From: JAAYTL01 sp031460505
GTDB lineage: Bacteria; Bacillota; Clostridia; Tissierellales; Tissierellaceae
Length of the DNA stretch: 64,000 nucleotides
Reading direction: 5' to 3'
NCBI GenBank assembly: GCA_031460505.1
Contig: JAVKTT010000002.1
Location: 310,001-374,000, forward strand
Part shown: piece after piece, positions 32,718 to 40,950 of the stretch
Numbering within the stretch: position 1 is the stretch's first letter
Layout of the letters: each line of letters starts with the position of its first letter
Made by a program: the position numbers and the translations under genes
Notes under the pieces: generated by a model
Told to the model about the DNA's origin: nothing
What the model saw: the letters and a program-made list of their open reading frames with translations, nothing else
Database searches by the model: none

Positions 32718-33347
32718 CTAACTATTCTTACCTAGCTCAACAAATAATCTTGTAATAGTTGTTTTAGTAATTCTACCGACAACCTTATATTGTTTTTTAT
32801 CTTCATCGATTACATCGACAACTGGTAAGCTATCTATTTCATGTTCAATTAACTTCTCTGCTGCGCTTAAAATAGTATCCTTAGATCTGACGTATACAAG
32901 GTTTGGCATTCTTGTCATTATAACTCCAACAGGTACATGGTGTAAGTCAGTCCCACCTATTGCAGTCCTTATAATGTCTTTTCTAGATATTACACCTGAC
33001 AATATACCCTGATCAGAAATAAATATTGAACCTACATTGTCTAAAAACATGGCTACGATGGCATCATATATGGAAGTGGATTCATCTACTACAACTGGTA
33101 TTGATTTTATTTCATCAACAAAAATACTTCCTATTCTATCTGATAAAAGATTTAATCCGGTCTTTCCGGTGAAAAAATACCCAACTCTTGGTCTTGCATC
33201 TAGGATACCTGACATTGTCAGTATGGATAAATCAGGTCTAATAGTTGATCTTGACAATTTTAGCTCATCAGCTATTGCTTCACCAGTGATAGGCTGATTT
33301 TCCTTTACAATCTCTATGATTCTCTCTTGCCTTTCATTGAGTTGCAT
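32718..33347 (-). CDS. CcpN-like transcriptional regulator, HTH plus CBS pair
   Basis: A 209-residue protein. An N-terminal winged helix (LNERQERIIEIVKENQPITGEAIADELKLSRSTIRPDLSIL) is followed by a short linker and two CBS domains (about 75-205; DNVGSIFISDQG, IGGTDLHHVPVGVIMTRMP, EIDSLPVVD). This matches B. subtilis CcpN/YqzB, which represses gluconeogenic genes and senses nucleotides. The ATG at 33347 follows GGTGGTGAT; the in-frame TTG at 33362 is part of that site. It is cotranscribed with the PPDK regulator gene. Confidence 0.9.
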   Translation of the reverse strand: MQLNERQERIIEIVKENQPITGEAIADELKLSRSTIRPDLSILTMSGILDARPRVGYFFTGKTGLNLLSDRIGSIFVDEIKSIPVVVDESTSIYDAIVAMFLDNVGSIFISDQGILSGVISRKDIIRTAIGGTDLHHVPVGVIMTRMPNLVYVRSKDTILSAAEKLIEHEIDSLPVVDVIDEDKKQYKVVGRITKTTITRLFVELGKNS

Positions 33348-33379
33348 ATTAATCACCACCAATCTTTAGATATTTTATG

Positions 33380-35458
33380 TTATTTGTTAACTATCTTTGA
33401 TAAATCACATACAAGCATCATTGTATCATATATCTTTCTTAACAAACCTAATCTACTATTTCTTAAATCTTCTTCTTCAACCATTACCATTACGTTATCA
33501 AGGAAGTTATCGATAGGTTCTTTTAATGAAACAAATGTATCTAGAGCCTTGTCATATTCTTTCTTTTCGATTAAGTTTAATACTTTTTCTTCAATAGTAT
33601 TATAACTATCATATAGCTCTATTCCTTGTTCAGGCAATAGGTCTCTTTGTATTTCACTTGAATCAGTATTTAAAGCAAGTGTAGAAACCCTATTAAATAC
33701 TTGTAATACTTCAGATAAATCTTCATTATTTAACCAATCATTTATTTTTTCCGCCTTAATTTTCATATCATATACATGGTCTGTATCTGCACTAAATACG
33801 GCTTCTATAACATCATATCTAATCTTCATATCTGAAAATAAGGATTTTATTCTTCCAATAAAGAAGTTATTAATCTCAGATTTAGTCTTATTATAATCGA
33901 AAGCTAATCCCATTTCATCTGCATATATATATAAACTAAAATCAATTAAATCATTTAGAGAAAGGTTTAACTTTTTGTCTAAAATAATGTTAATTATACC
34001 TAGAGCATTTCTCCTAAGTCCAAATGGATCTTGTGAACCTGTAGGTTGAATGTTGATAGCAAACATTCCTACTATTGTATCTAGTTTATCAGCAATACTT
34101 AATATAGCCCCTGCAGTAGTAGTAGGCAATTGGTCTCCAGAAAATCTTGGTAAATATTGTTCAAATATTGCTAGACTTACTATTTCATTTTCACCAGAAA
34201 CTTTAGCGTACTCCATACCTAGTATACCTTGTAGCTCTGTAAACTCATTTACCATACCTGTGCATAAGTCCGCTTTGGAAAGATAAGCTGCTCTATCTAG
34301 GTTCTTCTCTGTTTCTTCACCAATTTCTAAATAGGTACCTATCTTCTCAGATAATTTTTGAACTCTAACTGTTTTATCATGTAAAGTACCTAATTTTTCT
34401 TGAAAGATTATACCCTTTAATTTATCCACATAATCTTCTAAAGGTTTACTTATATCATCATTGAAGAAGAATTTAGCATCCTCTAATCTAGCACCTAGTA
34501 CCTTTTCATTTCCCTTTGCAACTACATCAATATATTCATCATTACCATTTCTAATTGTTATAAAATATGGTAATAATCTATTCTTATCATCTACAACTGG
34601 AAAATATCTTTGATGTTCTTTCATAGGTGTTATAATTACATCCTTAGGTAAATTAAGGTATTCGTCTTTAATTCTACCAATCAAAGGTGTAGGATATTCC
34701 ACTAGATTTGTTACTTCATCTAATAGAGCCTCATCATGAATTAACTTACCGCCTTTTTCTTTGGCAAGTCTTTCAGCTCCATATTTAATTGTATCTTTTC
34801 TATCTTCTTGGTCAACTATAACATAGTTTTCTTTTAATAAATTCATGTAAGAATCTACATTATCTATTTTTATATTCTTGTTACCTAAAAATCTATGGCC
34901 ATTAGTTGTGTTAGATACAGGAATACCTTCAAATTCAAAATCTACCACTTCATCATCTAACAATGAAACTATCCATCTAATAGGTCTAGCAAATCTCATG
35001 TTTTTTCCGCCCCATCTCATGGACTTAGGAAAATTAATGGATTTGATTATTTCTGGTACCTTTTGTGAAAGTATATCTTTAGTAGATTGTCCTTTCTTTA
35101 GAACCTTAGCATATACATATTCTTCACCATTTTTTTCTATATAAAATATATCTTCTAAATCAACTTTTTGTCCCCTCATAAATCCTTGAAGAGCTTTAGA
35201 AGGATTTCCATTTTCATCAAAGGATATTTTCTTTGATGGTCCCTTAACGTCTTCAGACAGATCCTCTTGTTCTTCATCTAAAGCTGTTATAATTGTAGTT
35301 AGTCTTCTAGGTGTTGAGTATACATTGATTTTTTCAAAATTCAATCTTTCATCTTGTAAACAAGAAGTAAATTTCTCTTCTAACTGTTTTAAAGTATCTT
35401 TAACATATCTAGCTGGAATCTCTTCTACTCCAATCTCCAGTAAATAACTCTTAGTCAT
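33380..35458 (-). CDS. glyS: Glycyl-tRNA synthetase beta subunit
   Basis: A 692-residue beta subunit of the alpha2beta2 bacterial GlyRS. It starts MTKSYLLEIGVEEIPARYV, the family N-terminus, and contains the HD-like core (AAYLSKADLCTGMVNEFTELQGILG) and the C-terminal DALR-type anticodon-binding region (VFNRVSTLA). The ATG at 35458 overlaps the glyQ stop by 8 bases; AAGGTG precedes it. The earlier in-frame GTG lies inside that site. It is controlled by the glycine T-box upstream of glyQ. Confidence 0.97.
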   Translation of the reverse strand: MTKSYLLEIGVEEIPARYVKDTLKQLEEKFTSCLQDERLNFEKINVYSTPRRLTTIITALDEEQEDLSEDVKGPSKKISFDENGNPSKALQGFMRGQKVDLEDIFYIEKNGEEYVYAKVLKKGQSTKDILSQKVPEIIKSINFPKSMRWGGKNMRFARPIRWIVSLLDDEVVDFEFEGIPVSNTTNGHRFLGNKNIKIDNVDSYMNLLKENYVIVDQEDRKDTIKYGAERLAKEKGGKLIHDEALLDEVTNLVEYPTPLIGRIKDEYLNLPKDVIITPMKEHQRYFPVVDDKNRLLPYFITIRNGNDEYIDVVAKGNEKVLGARLEDAKFFFNDDISKPLEDYVDKLKGIIFQEKLGTLHDKTVRVQKLSEKIGTYLEIGEETEKNLDRAAYLSKADLCTGMVNEFTELQGILGMEYAKVSGENEIVSLAIFEQYLPRFSGDQLPTTTAGAILSIADKLDTIVGMFAINIQPTGSQDPFGLRRNALGIINIILDKKLNLSLNDLIDFSLYIYADEMGLAFDYNKTKSEINNFFIGRIKSLFSDMKIRYDVIEAVFSADTDHVYDMKIKAEKINDWLNNEDLSEVLQVFNRVSTLALNTDSSEIQRDLLPEQGIELYDSYNTIEEKVLNLIEKKEYDKALDTFVSLKEPIDNFLDNVMVMVEEEDLRNSRLGLLRKIYDTMMLVCDLSKIVNK

Positions 35459-36338
35459 TAGATACACCTTCTTTCTTTATTAAAGGGAATCCCATTTCTT
35501 TTCTTTGTTCTAAAAATGCTGATGCAACATTTCTTGCTAGATTTCTTACTCTACCAATATAACTAGTTCTTTCAGATACAGCTATTGCACCTCTAGCATC
35601 TAGAACATTAAAAGCGTGAGAACATTTTAATACATAATCATAACTAGGCAAAACTAGTCCATCTTCTAATGCTTTTTCTGATTCCTTTTCATAAGTATTG
35701 AATAACTCTCTTAGTACTTCGATATCTGCTTTTTCAAAGCTATATACAGAATGTTCATACTCTGCTTTTTTGAAAATATCTCCATATTTTATATCTTTAT
35801 TCCATTTTATATCAAAAACATTATCTACATCTTGTAAATACATTGCTATTCTCTCAAGTCCGTATGTAAGCTCTGCTGATTCCAATTCACAGTTAATACT
35901 ACCTACTTGTTGGAAATAAGTAAATTGAGTGATTTCCATACCGTCTAACCATACTTCCCAGCCTAATCCCCATGCTCCAAGAGTTGGCGCTTCCCAGTTA
36001 TCCTCGACAAATCTTATATCATGCTTAAGCGGATCTATTCCTATGGCTTTTAAACTATCTAGATATAGATCTTGAACATTCTCAGCTGAAGGCTTAAGTA
36101 TTACTTGAAGTTGATGATGTTGATAAACCCTGTTAGGGTTTTCACCATATCTTGCATCTGCAGGTCTTCTTGAAGGCTCCACATATACAACCTTCCATGG
36201 TTCTGGCCCTAATGCTCTTAAAAATGTATGAGGACTCATTGTCCCTGCACCTTTCTCTATATCATATGGTTCCATTATTAGGCATCCTTTTTCTCCCCAA
36301 TAATTTAGCAATTTCAGCATTAAATCCTGAAAATACAT
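35451..36338 (-). CDS. glyQ: Glycyl-tRNA synthetase alpha subunit
   Basis: A 295-residue catalytic subunit (EC 6.1.1.14). The class II motifs are visible in FLRALGPEPWKVVYVEPSRRPADGRYGENPNR-type sequence (here PADARYGENPNRVYQHHQ, motif 2), in DNWEAPTLGAWGLGWEVW, and in VSERTSYIGRVRNLA (motif 3). It uses AGGAGG before the ATG. It is the first gene of glyQS, behind a T-box leader that senses uncharged tRNA-Gly. Confidence 0.98.
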   Translation of the reverse strand: MYFQDLMLKLLNYWGEKGCLIMEPYDIEKGAGTMSPHTFLRALGPEPWKVVYVEPSRRPADARYGENPNRVYQHHQLQVILKPSAENVQDLYLDSLKAIGIDPLKHDIRFVEDNWEAPTLGAWGLGWEVWLDGMEITQFTYFQQVGSINCELESAELTYGLERIAMYLQDVDNVFDIKWNKDIKYGDIFKKAEYEHSVYSFEKADIEVLRELFNTYEKESEKALEDGLVLPSYDYVLKCSHAFNVLDARGAIAVSERTSYIGRVRNLARNVASAFLEQRKEMGFPLIKKEGVSND

Positions 36339-36365
36339 AATAACCCTCCTATTTTCTCATTTTAA

Positions 36366-36596
36366 ATTCATAAAGACTTTTGGATAAACAAAAATAAACC
36401 CATTATCCCAATATAGGGACGAAAGGTTAGTTCCGCGGTTCCACCCTATTTAATGCCTTGAAAAGGCATTCACTTTAAACAAAACACTCGGAAGGTCCTT
36501 TCCCGATAAATATTTATATCTAGCTCTCACCGTTACTAGACTCTCTTGAATAAATATATATGGTACTCTCTTCGTCATCGCATTACTTATACTTAT
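36366..36596 (-). ncRNA. T-box leader of glyQS (tRNA-Gly sensing riboswitch)
   Basis: The minus strand has the T-box AGGGTGGAACCGCGG followed by AACTAACCTTTCGTCCCT. AGGG and CCCT close the antiterminator. The 5' stem I contains GATGACGAAGAGAGTA, a K-turn/S-turn type segment. AATGCCTT / AAGGCATT is stem III, just upstream of the T-box. A short stem plus TTTATTTTTGTTT downstream is the terminator. The glycine specificity is inferred from glyQ; I did not fix the specifier codon. Confidence 0.93.
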
Positions 36597-36602
36597 TTAA
36601 TT

Positions 36603-36631
36603 AATTTAACAAAAAATCTTAACCTTGTCAA
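36603..36631 (-). promoter_or_regulatory. Sigma-A promoter of the glyQS T-box transcript
   Basis: TTGACA, 17 bases, TAAATT on the minus strand, between the recO stop and the T-box leader. Confidence 0.78.
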
Positions 36632-36640
36632 CTACTGGTA

Positions 36641-37393
36641 TTAATCAACTTTAAGTTTATTTGATTTAAAGAAGTTCAATGAATTGAAACTCTTTCTATC
36701 TATATTATATAAAATATAACCTTCTAAGATATCATGAAGCCTATATAGAATTTCATCAGAAATATTTAAGTTATCTAATTCATCTAACTGTGCATAAAGA
36801 AGTTTTACCATAGAATCATATACATCACTATTTAAAATTTTAGCTGTAAGGTCCTTAGTATAGCAATTGGTACATATTATACCACCTTCTACATTACTAA
36901 ATTTATAGCCTGAAGATTCTCCATTACCACACATGACACATCCATTCAAATATGGTCTATAACCTAAAAAAGATATATATTTTAATTCAAATGCCACTAT
37001 TAATCTTAAATAATTATCCTTAAGCTCTGACAAAATTTTAAGTGTCTTTACAAGTAATAAAAATATTTTATCATTAGCTTCTTCATCGGGTACTGATTTT
37101 TCTACAAGTTCTAAAATATAAAACCCATAGACCATACTCTCCATATTCTCACGTATATCATAAAAGGAGTCTATTATATCAGCTGCGTTAATATAATAGA
37201 AATTCCTTCCTTGCGAAAATTGAAACTCATTGTAAGAAAATGGTTGAGAATTAGCTATTAATTTAGATTTAGGCCTATTAGCACCCTTTGCCATAACACT
37301 GATTTTACCTAAGCTTTTTGTATAAATAATTAAAATCTTGCTAGTTTCTTGATATTTGGTATCCTTTAGAACAATACCTTCTGTTTTTAACAT
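36641..37393 (-). CDS. recO: DNA repair protein RecO
   Basis: A 250-residue recombination mediator that loads RecA with RecR and anneals strands. The N-terminal OB-fold starts MLKTEGIVLKDTKYQETSKIL. The C-terminal helical part has the zinc knuckle pair NGCVMCGN and IICTNC. It lies 12 bases downstream of era, the conserved Firmicute order. No terminator is visible before the glyQS promoter. Confidence 0.95.
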   Translation of the reverse strand: MLKTEGIVLKDTKYQETSKILIIYTKSLGKISVMAKGANRPKSKLIANSQPFSYNEFQFSQGRNFYYINAADIIDSFYDIRENMESMVYGFYILELVEKSVPDEEANDKIFLLLVKTLKILSELKDNYLRLIVAFELKYISFLGYRPYLNGCVMCGNGESSGYKFSNVEGGIICTNCYTKDLTAKILNSDVYDSMVKLLYAQLDELDNLNISDEILYRLHDILEGYILYNIDRKSFNSLNFFKSNKLKVD

Positions 37394-37405
37394 TTATTTC
37401 ACCGC

Positions 37406-38290
37406 TTATTTATATCCAAAGTATTTCACTTTGTTGTCCTTATCTCTCCAATTCTTTTCAACTTTTACCCAAAGTTGTAGATTGATTTTACTACCCATTA
37501 ATTTCTCAATATCTATTCTGGCACTTTCTCCTATTGCTCTAAGTTTGCTACCTCTTTTACCAATAATTATTCCCTTGTGAGATTCTTTCTCACAATAGAT
37601 ATTAGCATACACATCTATTAAATCCTTATCTTCCCTTGTCTTTACAGCATCAATACCTACATAGATACCATGGGGAACCTCCTCATCAAGATTTAATAAT
37701 GCCTTTTCACGAACTATTTCAGCTATAATAAACCTTTCAGGTTGATCAGTTATCATATCTTCAGGAAAATACTGAGGCCCTTCTGGCAACATATCTTTAA
37801 TAGTTTTGATATATTCATCAATATTTGTATCATTTAATGCTGATATAGGGATAATCTTTTCAAAAAGATTCATTTCTTTATATTTTTCTATTAAATATTG
37901 AATTCCTTCTTCATCTAATTTATCACTTTTATTTATCAATAAAATTATTGGTGTTGATATGCTTGATAATTGCTCTAAAATATAGCTATCTAATTTGCCT
38001 ATTCCCATACTTTCATCTACCATAAAAGTGATTATATCCACTTCCTCTAAAGTACTTTTAGAAAGTTTTAACATATATTCACCTAAAGCATTCTTAGGCA
38101 TTTGAATTCCAGGAGTATCTAAAAATACTACTTGAAAATCATCACCTGTATATACTAATTGTATCTTATTTCTAGTTGTTTGAGGCTTATCTGAAATTAT
38201 AGAGATTTTTTCTCCTATAACTTGATTTAATAATGTTGATTTACCTACATTTGGTCTACCAATTACACTTACAAATCCCGATTTATACAT
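37406..38290 (-). CDS. era: GTPase Era
   Basis: A 294-residue essential GTPase that matures the 30S subunit by binding the 16S rRNA 3' end. It has G1 GRPNVGKST, G2 KPQTTR, G3 DTPG and G4 NKSD. A C-terminal KH domain reads GIIIGKRGSKLRAIGESARIDIE. Its length is typical. It sits between cdd and recO on the minus strand. Confidence 0.98.
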   Translation of the reverse strand: MYKSGFVSVIGRPNVGKSTLLNQVIGEKISIISDKPQTTRNKIQLVYTGDDFQVVFLDTPGIQMPKNALGEYMLKLSKSTLEEVDIITFMVDESMGIGKLDSYILEQLSSISTPIILLINKSDKLDEEGIQYLIEKYKEMNLFEKIIPISALNDTNIDEYIKTIKDMLPEGPQYFPEDMITDQPERFIIAEIVREKALLNLDEEVPHGIYVGIDAVKTREDKDLIDVYANIYCEKESHKGIIIGKRGSKLRAIGESARIDIEKLMGSKINLQLWVKVEKNWRDKDNKVKYFGYK

Positions 38291-38307
38291 ACATTACATC
38301 CTTCCTT

Positions 38308-38697
38308 TTAACTTAAGTCTTCTGGACCAAAACTATTTGGTAGAAGTTCCTCTAGGGAATATTCTTTGTAATCATCTTCAGAATTAGCAATTATAACTGT
38401 AGCATCCTTACCAAACTCTCTGATTACCTGTCTACACACCCCACATGGATATGTTGGGTTATTATCTCCTACTACAGCTATTGCTTCAATTTTTTTGCTT
38501 CCTTCAGAAATAGCCTTAAATATTGCAGTTCTCTCTGCACATAAAGTTGGAGAATATGATGCTATCTCTATGTTGCAACCAGAGTATGCCTTCCCATCAT
38601 CCATAAGAACCGCAGCTCCTACATGAAAGTTAGAATAAGGTACATAAGCCTTATTTTGCGCTTCTAAAGCCATCTTTATTAGTTTCTTCTTATCCAT
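38308..38697 (-). CDS. cdd: Cytidine deaminase
   Basis: A 129-residue tetrameric zinc enzyme that deaminates cytidine and deoxycytidine (EC 3.5.4.5). YVPYSNFHVGAA binds substrate. The zinc ligands are in TLCAERTAI (Cys, with catalytic Glu) and YPCGVCRQ (two Cys). The all-cysteine ligation is the normal small tetrameric form. It lies between the DUF3048 lipoprotein gene and era. Confidence 0.97.
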   Translation of the reverse strand: MDKKKLIKMALEAQNKAYVPYSNFHVGAAVLMDDGKAYSGCNIEIASYSPTLCAERTAIFKAISEGSKKIEAIAVVGDNNPTYPCGVCRQVIREFGKDATVIIANSEDDYKEYSLEELLPNSFGPEDLS

Positions 38698-38709
38698 TTT
38701 ATTCCCCTC

Positions 38710-39765
38710 CTAATTCATATCGATGGTTACTACAGCTTTTGGACTTATCATTTGAATCCATGTAATACCTGGATTTAGTTTTAACTCTTGTCCATCTTCC
38801 CTGTAGTATGTAGTCTTGCCTTTTCTATCATTTTTTACCCATTTAATATTGATTCCTTTACCATTAGTAAAATACATACCGTTTCCTTCTCCAATTAAAT
38901 CAATTCCCAGTCTTCCAATATTGTCTATAACCTTGGTATTTACTTCTTGAATAATAATATTCTTAGCAAATAATTGACTCTTGTCTATTTCATCTATATG
39001 GTCTTTTCCATCCTTTTGTCTAAGATATATTTTGTTTTCATCATCATATGTATAGCTACTAGTATTATCTCCTTTATAGTTGATTAATATATCTTTGGCT
39101 GAAAAGCCTTCAATATCTGTATCTTCTTCATTAAAAGGAATTACAGGAATATCTCCATTTATTCTGTATCCACGATCTTTTTGGGTATTTCTTATAACTT
39201 CCATATTGGTATATAAGTTGTGTGGCATTTTTTTATCGTTATTACGCCAGAATACTTTTGAAGTACTACTTATACTATCTATATCAGCTATGTTTAATGC
39301 TTTTACATCCCTTATTGCCTCTTCACTTCCACCTGCTCTTACATATACTGCATCAAATTCCAATACCTTTGTAACAAAATACGGTCTTGCGCTTCTAACC
39401 GGTCCAAGAGACTCTGGATCATTGATTAAATATAGCCCCATATATCTTGTATAAGGTGCTTCAACTTGAAATTCATAGACTATCTCTGCATCTTTTAGGC
39501 CCGCTTGCCATCTTGCTCGAGGATGATTATCAAACATAACGGCTACTACTCTACGATTAACCTTCTCTTCATCTGCATATACTCCACTTAGCGGAGATGG
39601 GATACCTTCCTTAATCGGCTCTGGTTCAGGGTCTTCTCTTATAATAGGCTTGTCCTCTGTTACTTCATCAACATTAGCAGGCTCATCAATTTTTTCTTTG
39701 TTACAAGCAACCAAAGCTAGCATTAACAACACAATAATTAAAATATATTTTGATTTTTTTGTCAT
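38710..39765 (-). CDS. DUF3048 lipoprotein (YerB-like)
   Basis: A 351-residue exported lipoprotein. The signal ends in a lipobox, LALVAC, with Cys21, followed by a Glu/Pro-rich linker (to about 55). The DUF3048 body carries VVAVMFDNHPRARWQAGL, IVYEFQVEAPYTRYMGLY and SLGPVRSARPYFV. The C-terminal part (GKTTYYREDGQELKLNPGITWIQ) is the DUF3048_C motif. The family is widespread in spore formers, but its role is unknown. It lies in the dgkA-cdd part of the operon. Confidence 0.9.
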   Translation of the reverse strand: MTKKSKYILIIVLLMLALVACNKEKIDEPANVDEVTEDKPIIREDPEPEPIKEGIPSPLSGVYADEEKVNRRVVAVMFDNHPRARWQAGLKDAEIVYEFQVEAPYTRYMGLYLINDPESLGPVRSARPYFVTKVLEFDAVYVRAGGSEEAIRDVKALNIADIDSISSTSKVFWRNNDKKMPHNLYTNMEVIRNTQKDRGYRINGDIPVIPFNEEDTDIEGFSAKDILINYKGDNTSSYTYDDENKIYLRQKDGKDHIDEIDKSQLFAKNIIIQEVNTKVIDNIGRLGIDLIGEGNGMYFTNGKGINIKWVKNDRKGKTTYYREDGQELKLNPGITWIQMISPKAVVTIDMN

Positions 39766-39777
39766 TATCTCTTCCCC

Positions 39778-40479
39778 TTAACCTATGATTTGAAATGCTA
39801 AAATTGCAACAACAATACCTAAGACAGCTCCTAATATAGTCTCCAAAGTGGTATGGATTTTGCCTTCAACTCTGCTTTCAGCGACTAAAAGGGCTAGTCC
39901 AAATGCAAGTGTAACAACTAAAATATTTTCAACCAAAAAAGAAATAATAGATGCTACACAGAATGCTATTGCAGAATGTCCACTTACAGTACCTCCTTGA
40001 AAGTGTGTGCCCCTACCTCTATAATATCTGGCCTTAAGTCCAATAGTTAAAAGCACTACCAATATCAATGCTATAAAGGTTAAATGTATAGGTGACTTTT
40101 TGATTTTAAAAAATACAACTTCTGAAAATTGATTCAATCTATCAAAAAATAATAAATAACCAACTATTAGTGAATTAGCTGCTGCAATCAATACAGCACC
40201 TGCAGATATGTCTTTAGCAATTCTAGCGTAGGGATGATATTCCTTCGTTATCATATCTACTGTTTTCTCAATGGCTGTATTTATCATTTCCAAAGTTAGA
40301 ACTAATGAAATAGCAAACAATAAAATTAAAAATTCAACTCTTGAAAAATCAAATAATAAACTAACACCTAATACAGCTATTGCAATAGTATAATGTATTT
40401 TCATGTTTTTTTCAGTTTTTAAAGATAAAATAATTCCTGATACTGCATAATTAAAGCTATCAATTATGCTTCTCTTCAT
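39778..40479 (-). CDS. Fusion of diacylglycerol/undecaprenol kinase with PAP2-like domain
   Basis: A 233-residue polytopic protein. Residues 1-115 are a DgkA-type kinase with SFNYAVSGI, the catalytic LTLEMINTAIEKTVD (Glu64, Asn67, Glu71) and AKDISAGAVLI. Residues about 130-233 resemble a PAP2 phosphatase. They carry VSGHS (His168) and SRVEGKIHTTLE (Arg203, His209), but the motif Asp is Glu213 and the first KxxxxxxRP motif is not clear. In Gram-positives this kinase phosphorylates undecaprenol; PAP2 enzymes remove phosphate. Whether the second domain is active is open. It sits between ybeY and the DUF3048 gene, the dgkA position in Bacillus. Confidence 0.88.
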   Translation of the reverse strand: MKRSIIDSFNYAVSGIILSLKTEKNMKIHYTIAIAVLGVSLLFDFSRVEFLILLFAISLVLTLEMINTAIEKTVDMITKEYHPYARIAKDISAGAVLIAAANSLIVGYLLFFDRLNQFSEVVFFKIKKSPIHLTFIALILVVLLTIGLKARYYRGRGTHFQGGTVSGHSAIAFCVASIISFLVENILVVTLAFGLALLVAESRVEGKIHTTLETILGAVLGIVVAILAFQIIG

Positions 40480-40481
40480 AT

Positions 40482-40946
40482 TTATTCTCCTTTATCTGCT
40501 TTAAAAATTCCTAAATTCTTCATTACTTCCTTTTCTTTATTTCTCATCTCTTGCTTCTCATCCAACTCCATATGATCATACCCCATTAAATGAAACATAC
40601 TATGACAAGCTAAATAAGCTAACTCTCTTTCAAGACTATGACCATATTCCTGTGATTGTTCCAATGCCTTTTCTACTGAAATGATTATATCTCCAAGTAG
40701 AGGTAAACCTATATGAAATTCATCATCCATAGGAAAAGATAAAACATCAGTCTCGCTATCTACACCTCTATAATCTCTGTTTAGATTTTTTATTTCTTCA
40801 TTATTGACTAAGGATATAGCTATCTCGTAATCAGTACCTATTCCTTCAACTATTAAGCACTCTCTTAAAACTTTCTCAAATAGATCATATACTTCATCTT
40901 CATCTATAGCTATATCTGTTTGTCTATTATCAATATAAAAATCCAT
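40482..40946 (-). CDS. ybeY: Endoribonuclease YbeY
   Basis: A 154-residue metal-dependent RNase for 16S rRNA 3' maturation and ribosome quality control. The zinc site is ACHSMFHLMGYDH (three His), and RGVDSETDVLSFPM is the conserved N-terminal block. The usual Gly after the first His is Ser, a mild variant. It directly follows pgpH with a 4-base gap and precedes the DgkA fusion gene. Confidence 0.96.
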   Translation of the reverse strand: MDFYIDNRQTDIAIDEDEVYDLFEKVLRECLIVEGIGTDYEIAISLVNNEEIKNLNRDYRGVDSETDVLSFPMDDEFHIGLPLLGDIIISVEKALEQSQEYGHSLERELAYLACHSMFHLMGYDHMELDEKQEMRNKEKEVMKNLGIFKADKGE

Positions 40947-40950
40947 TTTC

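Noticed and set aside
36366..36596. Reading a GGA triplet in the T-box stem I as the glycine specifier
   Set aside because: I could not place it in the specifier loop with confidence without folding, so the tRNA identity rests on the downstream glyQS genes.
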